From: Heterodera schachtii
Taxonomy: Eukaryota; Nematoda; Chromadorea; Rhabditida; Heteroderidae
Assembly: GCA_023374025.1 (NCBI GenBank)
Contig: SIJG01000161.1
Coordinates: 20,091-84,090 of the forward strand
Length of the DNA: 64,000 bases
Direction of reading: 5' to 3'
The notes beneath the pieces were generated by a model. That model saw only the letters and a program-made list of their open reading frames with translations. It did no database searches and was not told the DNA's origin. Below, one piece after another: positions 46,118 through 56,203 of this stretch. How positions within the stretch are numbered: the first letter of the stretch is position 1; each line of letters begins with the position of its first letter. Position numbers and translations under genes: made by a program.

Positions 46118-48095
46118 TCTAGGTAGCGAAGCTCCCAAAGCGCGAAGCGCTTTAAATCAGCAGATCCGACGGTTCACGCACCCGCTAGTTTATACTATAT
46201 ATAGAATAATCTTGCAACTCATCTGTAAAACCAAAATCTCGGGAATGCGCGCTGGGGGCGGCTCAAAATCCCGATCTTACGACCAACTTTTGACGGCGCA
46301 TCCGGGAAAACTATGGGTTTTCCGGTCCGGTGGCCAGTTGAGCGCCAGCGGCGCTGAAATGGCCTCCGAAAACAGTCTCAGTTCTACAAATTTTTTGCTT
46401 TTGCTCCAATCGAAAAAAGTTTGCTGTATGGGCGCTGGAGCATGGAATTTCGAACATTTTGGTCTATCATACATGTCTGTACGACTAACCGTATTCCCGA
46501 TATGCTTGACACAAAATTGGTACCACAAAAACCGGATTTCGGTTTTTCGTGAATAACTCGGCCGGATTTGCTCCGAGCCGCTTTCCATATAAAACGTAAA
46601 GATGTAACTTTTTAAGCTGCATCCAACCATGTTTTTGGTTTTTTGAAATTTTCAGTCAAAAAAAATCCAGGCCCCCTCGACGATTTTTTGGCATTTTGCC
46701 TATAACTTTTTTTACATTTGTCTCATCAAAAAACGCAGGGCACTTTTGGGTTACAACTTTTTAAGAGCTTTCGAATGATATAAAAAAAATTTAAAAAAGC
46801 TAAAAAAGTTTTTCGCTTGAAAACCGGTTGGTCAAGTGGTAAGTGCTGTGGGCTCTGGGGGAGGGGGGCCCGGGTTCGAATCCCATGGTGTGTCGATGAT
46901 TTTTTTTGACGTGTAACGATGTTCTAAGGGGTTGGAAATATTTTTTAAAATTTTTCTATATTTTTTTCAATTTTTTAAATTTTTTATTTGACCAAAATTG
47001 GCTTGGTTTGAAATTTTCATTTTTTGTACAAGGGAAATTTGGGGAATTTTCAAAAAATCATAACTCAGCTTGAAATAGGTCAATTTGAATGATTAAATGA
47101 GGAAAAAATGCAGAAAAATCGGGAGAATTTTATCATTTTTATTTGGTTATTCTATATTTAAAGTGAAAAAAGTTATTCCTAAAAAAGTCGAAATTTCCGA
47201 TTTTTCACTAAAAAATTTATAACTCATTTCAAAAAAGGCGCTAAGGTATAAGAAAATATTGATAAAATGCACAATTTTTGCTCTATTTTATAAATTTTAT
47301 TTGGCATTTTCATCACTTTTTAAAAAAAGTTATAAAATTAAAACTGCTTTTGGAGCCAAAATCCAAAGGGATACCCCTTTGAAAATTTCATGGACACATT
47401 TTTTCGCTCTAAAATTTTCAAAAACACATTTTTTTATGTAGTTTGGGTCGCTGAACACGAATATTGTCTTTATTTTGAGTTTCAGTAAGTTTGGAATTTT
47501 TTAAAAATTTTTTAAATTTTTCAATTTTTTGGCTCTTGAAAATTCAAGCTAAATTTTGAAAATTTACAACTCACTTTAAAATGAGTCAATTGGAATGATT
47601 AAAAGATTAAAAAATGCAGAAAAATCGGGAGAATTTTATTTATTTTATTAGCGTTTTATGGCTTTAAAAATAAAAAAGTTATTCTTGAAAAAGTTGAAAA
47701 ATTCAATTTTTCACTAAAAAATTCAAAACTCCGTTAGGAAAAGATGTTTTCACAAACATAAATATAGAAAAAATCCGCAATTTTTTGCTCTATTTTATAA
47801 ATTTTATTTTATATTTTTATCACTTTTTTGAAACAATTTATAAAAATAAAAGTGATTTTTGGACTCGAGACCATAGGGGGATGACCAGAATTTTTGAGTT
47901 GAAAAATAATTTCATCAAAAATGTTTCAAAAACATGTCTTTAGGTGTTATTTAAGCCGCTGATCACGAATATGCAATCAGATTTTAATTATGACAACGTT
48001 AAGGCCTCAGAATCCCTGCGTAAACTGGGACTCTGAGGCATCATTTTTTGGGTGGGGGGGGGGAAGTTCGAATCCGGTCGGTGCAAATCATTTTT
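46118..48095 (+). repeat. R repeat copy 9, long subfamily
   Basis: Head CTAGGTAGCGAAGCTCCC; body with GCGCCAGCGGCGC and GTGAATAACTCGGCCGG as in copies 5 and 10. The tRNA-like A box (46829-46840) and B box (46873-46883) are kept. The tail has a GAATCCC hairpin, a G run and AAGTTCGAATCCGGTCGG. No gene; frames at 46212-46630 are accidental. Confidence 0.75.
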
Positions 48096-48117
48096 TGATT
48101 TATTTTCTGCTGAAATA

Positions 48118-48355
48118 TTAAAGGGCGCGAAGCGTCCTTTGAGGCCGCGAAGCGGCCGAATAAATTCCTGAAATACTAAAAGGGCGCGAAGCGCCCTTTG
48201 AGGCCGCGAAGCGGCCGAAAACCCCCTGAAATATAAAAAGGGCGCGCAGCGCCCTTTGAGGCCGCGAAGCGGCCGAATGAAACCCTTAAAATACAAAAAG
48301 GGCGCGGAGCGCACTTTGAGGCCGCGAAGCGGCCGAATGCACCCGTTGACGCGCA
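48118..48355 (+). repeat. AAGGGC-GCGAAGC-GCCCTT hairpin cluster
   Basis: Four units of about 58 bp pair an AAAGGGCGCGAAGCGCCCTT-type hairpin with GGCCGCGAAGCGGCC. Loop variants GCGCAGC (about 48246) and GCGGAGC (about 48306) still fit the GNA rule. The outer stem differs from the ACGGGC type, so stem sequence changed while pairing was kept. Confidence 0.85.
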
Positions 48356-50440
48356 CCTACTAGCAACGAAGTCTTTTTGCGCGAAGCGCTAATTAACGAT
48401 TAGGTTATGGTTCCAGAGTATACTGCCTTAACGATTAGGTTATGGTTCCAGAGTATATAGTCTACAACATCCCTCACTGTGCCACACGCTAGTTTCTATT
48501 ATACTTATAATAAAAGGGGGTTTCGTCTTCAAAAACAAAATCTGCTTAACAAGCGCCGGGCGGGCTTCGCAATTTCGACCTTGCGGACAACTTTTTGAGG
48601 CGCATCCAGGAAAACTATAGGTTTTCCGGTCCGGTGGCCATTTCAGCGCCAGCGGCGCTGAAATGGCCTCCGTTTGCAGTCTCACTGTTACGAAATTTTT
48701 TTTAAAGGCCTAAATAGAAAATCCACTCGAGAAAGGGCGTGAAGAATTTTATGGCCGACATTTTTGCCAGCGGACATTTTTTGATCAGAACAAAAGTGCG
48801 TTCTGAAAAAATCGCCAAATTCAAGGAGTTCATTTCCGCTTTTTCCGGTTTTTCGTGAATAACTCGGCCGGATTTGCTCCGAGCCGGTTTCCACATAAAA
48901 CGTAAAGGTGCAACTTTTTAAGCTGCATTTTATGGTGTTTTTGGTTTTTTGAAATTTTCAGTCAAAAAAAATCCAGGCCCCCTCGGCGATTTTTTGGCAT
49001 TTTGCCTATAATTTTTTTTACATTTGTCTAAACGAAAAACGCATGGCACTTTTGGGTTACAACTTTTTAAGAGCTTTCGAATGATATAAAAAAAATTTTG
49101 AAGGCACAAAAGTCGTTTTTCACTTAAGTGGGTGGCCGAGTGGTAGGTGCTTGGGGCTCCAGGGGAGGGGGGCGCGGGTTCGAATCCCATGGTATGTGGA
49201 TGATTTTTTTTGACGTGTAACGATGTTCTAAGGGGTTGGAAATATTTTTTAAAATTTTTCTATATTTTTTTCAATTTTTTAAATTTTTTATTTGACCGAA
49301 ATTGGCTGTGTTTGAATTTTTCATTTTTTGTCCAAGGGAAAATTGGGGGAATTTTCAAAAATTCATAACTTTTTTTAAAATGGGTTAATTTGAATGATTG
49401 AATGATGAAAAAATGCAGAAAAATCGGGAGAATTTTATCATTTTTATTTGGTTATTCTATTAATAAATTTAAAAAAGTTATTCCATAAAAAGTCGAAAAA
49501 TTCGATTTTTCACTAAAAAATTAATAACTCATTCGAAAAAAGGCGCTAAGGTATAAACAAATATTGATAAAATGCGCAATTTTTTGCTCTACAAGCAGGA
49601 ATTTATTTTATATTTTTATCACTTTTTTGAAAAAAGTTATAAAAATAAAAATGAGTTTGTAGCCAAAATCCAAAGGGATACCCCTTTGGAAATTTCAATG
49701 ACACAATTTTTTTCTCAAAATTTTGAAAAACACATTTTCTTGCGTAATTTGGGTTGCTGATCACAAATATGGACTTTATTTTGAGATTTAAGAAGTATGG
49801 AAATTTTTTTAATTTTTGAATTTTTACAATTTGGCCCTTTAAAGTTCAAGCTTAATTTTGAAAATTTATAACTCCTTTTAAAATGGATCTATTTGAATGA
49901 TTAAATGATTAAAAAATGAAGAAAAATCGGGAGAATTTTATTTATTTTATTAGAGTTTTATGGATTTAAAACAAAAAAGTTATTCTTGAAAAATACAATT
50001 TTTTGGCCCTTGAAAATATAAGGTAAATTTTAAAAATTCATGACACCCTTTAAAATGGGTCAATTTGAATGATTCAATGATGAAAAAATGCAGAGAAATC
50101 GGGAGCATTTTATCATTTTTATTTGGTTATTCAATTAATAAATTTAAAAAAGTTATTCCATAAAAAGTTGAAAAATTCTATTTTTCACTAAAAAATTAAT
50201 AACTCATTCGAAAAAAGGCGCTAAGGTATAAAAAAATATTGATAAAATCCGCAATTTTTTTCTCTATTATATAAATTTTATTTGGCATTTTTATCATTTT
50301 TTAAAAAAAGTTATAAAATTAAAACTGCTTTTGGAGCCAAAATCCAAAGGGATACCCCGTTGGAAATTTCAATGACACAATTTTTTTCTCTAAAATTTGA
50401 AAAACACATTTTCTTGCGTAAAATACTAAATTAAAAAAAA
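48356..50440 (+). repeat. R repeat copy 10, near-identical to copy 5
   Basis: Alternative head TAGCAACGAAGTC with the paired ACGATTAGGTTATGG repeats (48398-48460) as in copy 6, joined to a body matching copy 5. It is therefore a mosaic of two R lineages. Contains the tRNA-like box pair at 49133-49187. The second half repeats the module at 49560-49740 and 50240-50420. Confidence 0.75.
49121..49212 (+). other. tRNA-like Pol III promoter in R copy 10
   Basis: A box TGGCCGAGTGGT 49133-49144, B box GGTTCGAATCC 49177-49187, then a run of eight T. Only one or two differences from the copy at 20301-20392. Confidence 0.55.
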
Positions 50441-50520
50441 TTGGGGGGGGGGATGTTGGGCTGGGGGCGTGAAGGGGAGGAGGGGGGGTAGCGGAGTGGT
50501 GGGGGGCGGGGCGGGGGTTG

Positions 50521-50569
<49 letters not shown>

Positions 50570-50570
50570 C
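50440..50570 (+). repeat. G-rich tract with a 48-base G run
   Basis: Mixed GGGGA/GGGC sequence ending in an unbroken G run at 50522-50569. G-quadruplex forming; length may be unreliable in assembly. The proline-rich minus-strand frames are artefacts. Confidence 0.85.
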
Positions 50571-50689
50571 GGGTGCCACGCATGTTCCGGTACATGCATG
50601 CGTCCTCCCGAGCGTCAAAATCAATGATTAAATCAATGATCATACTTATCATTCCCCAAAAACTGCTTAAAGACGCCGCTCGTGCTCTA

Positions 50690-52330
50690 GCAACGAAGTC
50701 CTCTGCGCGAAGCGCTAATGTCAATACCATTTTGTATTCATGTTTACCGATTATATCCTCGTGTTCCAGAAGTATACTGTTTATAACATCCCTTACTGAG
50801 CACTAGTTATATATACGTTATATTGACAAGGGGTTTCGTCTTCAAAAACAAAATCTCGGGAATGGCTGAACGGATCGGGCTGAAACTTGGCATAGGTATG
50901 TAACTCGGGACGGCGCATCTGGGAAAAATACGGATTTTCCGGTCCGGTGGCCAACTGAGTCCCAGCGGCTCGAAAACTGACTTTGCCGACAGTCTCACTG
51001 TTACGAAATTTTTTGCTTTTGCTTTCAGAGCTTAGTGAACCCCAAAAGGCACACCCCCCAACTGTGCTCTACAACTTTGCCAGCAAAAGTTTTTTGTTCA
51101 GACCAAAGGCCTGGCCTGTAGGTTAGGCAACGTAAGAATCACTTTTTTTGGACACTTCAGTACCAGGCGAATAGCTCACCAGGGTTTGCTCGGAGCGAGG
51201 GGGCGCCAGCGGACTTTTTGTAGAGCTTTCGAAGCTCTATCTATCCATGTTTAAAAATTTCGAAAATTTTTAAAAATTTTCGAGCTAGGCCTAAAATTCG
51301 GTTTTTCAGTTTTTGAATTTTAGGATTTTTTAACGATTTTTCCGGGGAAAACGGAGACCACTTCCAAAACATCGTTTTTCGAGCTCTATCGATTGGTGAT
51401 GTTTTTAGAAAATTTTCGATTTTTTCCCGGAAATAGAAAAAATTTTTGGCCTAAGCGGGACATTTGAGTCCCGGGCCCATAACTCCTCAGGGGTTGGTTT
51501 TAGCCAAAAATTGCCTTAGACAAAAATTGTAGAGCTTTTAAAGCTCTATCGAATGGTGCGCTATATGGCTAAAAATTTTCAAAAATTTTCGAGCTAGGCC
51601 CCCTAGAAATTTTCAAAAATTTTTTTTGGGTTGAAAAGGAAGGTGAAAAATTTTTTTCTGGGGTATTTTGAGGTGCTGAGCACGAATATGACCTTTGTTT
51701 TTTGTTTCGGAAATTTTAAAATTTTTTAAAAATTCGAAAATATTTTTCAATTTTTTGGCCCTTGGAATTTTGGGTTAAAGTTTGAAAATTCATAACTCGG
51801 TGATGATTTCATCGATTTAACTATAATAAAGCTTTAAAAATAGAGAAAAATAAGGAGAATTTTATGGGATTTATTTGGGATTTCTATCTTTTAAAGAAAA
51901 AAAGTTATTCCAGAATTTCTGGAAATTTTCGATTTTTCAGAAAAAAATTCAAAACTCGGTTCTGAAAAGTCACTCGTGAAAAGTAAAATACTACAAAAAT
52001 CTGCAATTTTTTTCTCTATAAGATAAATTTTATTTCACATTTTTATCACTTTTTTAAAAAAAGATACAAAAATAAAAGTGATTTCGGAATTCGGGACCAA
52101 AGGGGGGTGACCAGGATTTTTGAGTTGAAAATTTTTTTCACCAAAAATCATCTAAAAACATGTCTTTAGGGCTATTTTAGGTCGCTGATCACGAATATGA
52201 AATCAGTTTTCAGTTTAGGCATCGTTAAGGCCTCAGAATCCCTGTGTGATTGGGGATTCTGAGGCATCATTTTTGGGGGGGGGCAAGTTCGAAGCCGGGC
52301 GGTGTCAATTATTTTTCTTTGCATTTTATC
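50690..52330 (+). repeat. R repeat copy 11
   Basis: Alternative head TAGCAACGAAGTCCTCTGCG, CACTAGTTATATATACG, then a body close to copies 4 and 12 (TTAGGCAACGTAAGAATCAC). Tail with GAATCCC/GGGGATTC and AAGTTCGAAGCCGGGCGG. It lies immediately before the 124 bp array. Confidence 0.75.
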
Positions 52331-52360
52331 ATTATTTTCTATGCTTTTAATTAATTTAAG

Positions 52361-55300
52361 TAGTTTCTCTACACTACTCCCACAGAAAAGTCTATAAAAG
52401 GGCAGCGAAACCGTCAGTCCGCTACCATTTTTTTCGAAAGCTAGCGTAGCAAATGCACTAGCGTAGAGAATCCAGTGTAGTTTCTCTACACTCTACACTA
52501 CTCCCACAGAAAAGTCTGTAAAAGGGCAGCGAAACCGTCAGTCCGCTACCATTTTTTTTCGAAAGCTAGCGTAGCAAATGCACTAGCGTAGAGAATCCAG
52601 TGTAGTTTCTCTACACTCTACACTATTCCCACAGAAAAGTCTATAAAAGGGCAGCGAAACCGTCAGTCCGCTACCATTTTTTTCGAAAGCTAGCGTAGCA
52701 AATGCACTAGCGTAGAGAATCCAGTGTAGTTTTTCTACACTCTACACTACTCCCACAGAAAAGTCTATAAAAGGGCAGCGAAACCGTCAGTCCGCTACCA
52801 TTTTTTTCGAAAGCTAGCGTAGCAAATGCACTAGCGTAGAGTATCCAGTGTAGTTTCTCTACACTCTACACTACTCCCACAGAAAAGTCTATAAAAGGGC
52901 AGCGAAACCGTCAGTCCGCTCCCACTTTTTTCGAAAGCTAGCGTAGCAACTGCACTAGCGTAGAGTATCCAGTGTAGTTTCTCTACACTCTACACTACTC
53001 CCACAGAAAAGTCTATAAAAGGGCAGCGAAACCGTCAGTCCGCTACCACTTTTTTCGAAAGCTAGCGTAGCAAATGCACTAGCGTAGAGTATCCAGTGTA
53101 GTTTCTCTACACTCTACACTACTCCCACAGAAAAGTCTATAAAAGGGCAGCGAAACCGTCAGTCCGCTCCCACTTTTTTCGAAAGCTAGCGTAGCAACTG
53201 CACTAGCGTAGAGTATCCAGTGTAGTTTCTCTACACTCTACACTACTCCCACAGAAAAGTCTATAAAAGGGCAGCGAAACCGTCAGTCCGCTCCCACTTT
53301 TTTCGAAAGCTAGCGTAGCAACTGCACTAGCGTAGAGTATCCAGTGTAGTTTCTCTACACTCTACACTACTCCCACAGAAAAGTCTATAAAAGGGCAGCG
53401 AAACCGTCAGTCCGCTCCCACTTTTTTTCGAAAGCTAGCGTAGCAACTGCACTAGCGTAGAGAATCCAGTGTAGTTTCTCTACACTCTACACTACTCCCA
53501 CAGAAAAGTCTATAAAAGGGCAGCGAAACCGTCAGTCCGCTCCCATTTTTTTCGAAAGCTAGCGTAGCAAATGCACTAGCGTAGAGTATCCAGTGTAGTT
53601 TCTCTACACTCTACACTACTCCCACAGAAAAGTCTATAAAAGGGCAGCGAAACCGTCAGTCCGCTCCCACTTTTTTCGAAAGCTAGCGTAGCAACTGCAC
53701 TAGCGTAGAGTATCCAGTGTAGTTTCTCTACACTCTACACTACTCCCACAGAAAAGTCTATAAAAGGGCAGCGAAACCGTCAGTCCGCTCCCACTTTTTT
53801 TCGAAAGCTAGCGTAGCAACTGCACTAGCGTAGAGTATCCAGTGTAGTTTCTCTACACTCTACACTACTCCCACAGAAAAGTCTATAAAAGGGCAGCGAA
53901 ACCGTCAGTCCGCTCCCACTTTTTTCGAAAGCTAGCGTAGCAACTGCACTAGCGTAGAGAATCCAGTGTAGTTTCTCTACACTCTACACTACTCCCACAG
54001 AAAAGTCTATAAAAGGGCAGCGAAACCGTCAGTCCGCTCCCATTTTTTTCGAAAGCTAGCGTAGCAACTGCACTAGCGTAGAGAATCCAGTGTAGTTTCT
54101 CTACACTCTACACTACTCCCACAGAAAAGTCTATAAAAGGGCAGCGAAACCGTCAGTCCGCTCCCACTTTTTTCGAAAGCTAGCGTAGCAACTGCACTAG
54201 CGTAGAGTATCCAGTGTAGTTTCTCTACACTCTACACTACTCCCACAGAAAAGTCTATAAAAGGGCAGCGAAACCGTCAGTCCGCTCCCACTTTTTTCGA
54301 AAGCTAGCGTAGCAACTGCACTAGCGTAGAGTATCCAGTGTAGTTTCTCTACACTCTACACTACTCCCACAGAAAAGTCTATAAAAGGGCAGCGAAACCG
54401 TCAGTCCGCTCCCACTTTTTTCGAAAGCTAGCGTAGCAAATGCACTAGCGTAGAGAATCCAGTGTAGTTTCTCTACACTCTACACTACTCCCACAGAAAA
54501 GTCTATAAAAGGGCAGCGAAACCGTCAGTCCGCTCCCACTTTTTTCGAAAGCTAGCGTAGCAACTGCACTAGCGTAGAGTATCCAGTGTAGTTTCTCTAC
54601 ACTCTACACTACTCCCACAGAAAAGTCTATAAAAGGGCAGCGAAACCGTCAGTCCGCTCCCACTTTTTTCGAAAGCTAGCGTAGCAACTGCACTAGCGTA
54701 GAGTATCCAGTGTAGTTTCTCTACACTCTACACTACTCCCACAGAAAAGTCTATAAAAGGGCAGCGAAACCGTCAGTCCGCTCCCACTTTTTTCGAAAGC
54801 TAGCGTAGCAACTGCACTAGCGTAGAGTATCCAGTGTAGTTTCTCTACACTCTACACTACTCCCACAGAAAAGTCTATAAAAGGGCAGCGAAACCGTCAG
54901 TCCGCTCCCACTTTTTTCGAAAGCTAGCGTAGCAACTGCACTAGCGTAGAGTATCCAGTGTAGTTTCTCTACACTCTACACTACTCCCACAGAAAAGTCT
55001 ATAAAAGGGCAGCGAAACCGTCAGTCCGCTCCCACTTTTTTCGAAAGCTAGCGTAGCAACTGCACTAGCGTAGAGTATCCAGTGTAGTTTCTCTACACTC
55101 TACACTACTCCCACAGAAAAGTCTATAAAAGGGCAGCGAAACCGTCAGTCCGCTCCCACTTTTTTTCGAAAGCTAGCGTAGCAACTGCACTAGCGTAGAG
55201 TATCCAGTGTAGTTTCTCTACACTCTACACTACTCCCACAGAAAAGTCTATAAAAGGGCAGCGAAACCGTCAGTCCGCTCCCACTTTTTTCGAAAGCTAG

Positions 55301-55460
55301 CGTAGCAACTGCACTAGCGTAGAGTATCCAGTGTAGTTTCTCTACACTCTACACTACTCCCACAGAAAAGTCTATAAAAGGGCAGCGAAACCGTCAGTCC
55401 GCTACCATTTTTTTCGAAAGCTAGCGTAGCAAATGCACTAGCGTAGAGTATCCAGTGTAG
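52361..55460 (+). repeat. 124 bp tandem array, 25 units, TATA box in each
   Basis: TATAAAAG occurs at 52393, 52642, 52766, 52890, 53014, 53138 and on to 55373 at 124-125 bp steps; the second unit has TGTAAAAG. Each unit contains CCCACAGAAAAGTC, TATAAAAGGG, CAGCGAAACCGTCAGTCCGC, a T run, GAAAGCTAGCGTAGCAACTG and a hairpin AGTGTAGTTTCTCTACACT. Sequence is almost invariant; the two main variants (CTACCA or CTCCCA after TCCG) mark subfamilies, with the CTACCA type mainly at the two ends. No reading frame is kept through it. Confidence 0.95.
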
Positions 55461-55661
55461 GATATCTACAAGACATTGTGTTGATGCTACATTTTTTATA
55501 TGTTTAGCAAAATATTTCCTTGACAGCGAAATCATATTTCTATTCCATCCGAGGGCAGCACAGTCAGATGGACAACAGCCACAACAACAACATGTCTTCT
55601 GAACAAATTCCATCCGAGGGCAACCAGCCAACCGGTGTCCATTTGTCTGTAGCCTCAACAA
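55461..55661. other. spacer between arrays with short duplication
   Basis: CCATCCGAGGGCA occurs twice (about 55545 and 55610) around a CAACAGCCACAACAACAACA stretch. A plus-strand frame with ATG at 55568 (MDNSHNNNMSSEQ) runs into the 32 bp array. It is probably spurious, although the first 35 residues look less repetitive than the rest. Confidence 0.4.
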
Positions 55662-56012
55662 CGACCTGCCCCTTATGGGATTGTGGTCAACAACGACCTG
55701 CCCCTTATGGGATTGTGGTCAACAACGACCTGCCCCTTATGGGATTGTGGTCAACAACGACCTGCCCCTTATGGGATTGTGGTCAACAACGACCTGCCCC
55801 TTATGGGATTGTGGTCAACAACGACCTGCCCCTTATGGGATTGTGGTCAACAACGACCTGCCCCTTATGGGATTGTGGTCAACAACGACCTGCCCCTTAT
55901 GGGATTGTGGTCAACAACGACCTGCCCCTTATGGGATTGTGGTCAACAAAGACCTGCCTCTTATGGGATTGTGGTCAACAACAACCTGCCCATTATGGGA
56001 TTGTGGTGAACA
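55662..56012 (+). repeat. 32 bp tandem array, about 11 units
   Basis: Unit CTGCCCCTTATGGGATTGTG followed by GTCAACAACGAC. Ten units are nearly identical and the last two are diverged. Since 32 is not a multiple of three, all three forward frames stay open (108-167 codons) and give the same 32-residue period; I do not treat them as genes. Confidence 0.95.
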
Positions 56013-56193
56013 ATATTGGATAGATGAGTGACCGGGCTGAATGATTTTGGCAGCGGCTTCACGTGTGACGTCATCGATGAACTGCATCAATAATTCACAA
56101 CTTTCTATATTTGAATAAATATTTTGTTTGTGTGGATTTATTGGTTAAATTTCCTCGATACTTTTGTCACACTTGAATTTTCACACTGACTTT

Positions 56194-56203
56194 GTTTTTG
56201 TAG
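56194..56203 (+). promoter_or_regulatory. possible splice acceptor at Helitron 2 start
   Basis: TTTTTGTAG ends at the base immediately before the ATG at 56204. This fits an invertebrate 3' splice site and parallels the TTTTTAG before Helitron 1. Confidence 0.35.

Noticed and set aside
50431..50730. Proline-rich minus-strand protein
   Set aside because: Caused by the poly-G tract.
52361..55460. Hammerhead ribozyme in the 124 bp unit, because of GCGAAACCGTC
   Set aside because: No CTGANGA on either strand; the inverse strand has CTGACGG, which breaks the core.
55520..56023. 167-codon frame before Helitron 2
   Set aside because: Most of it is the 32 bp array read in three frames; only about 35 residues are non-repetitive.
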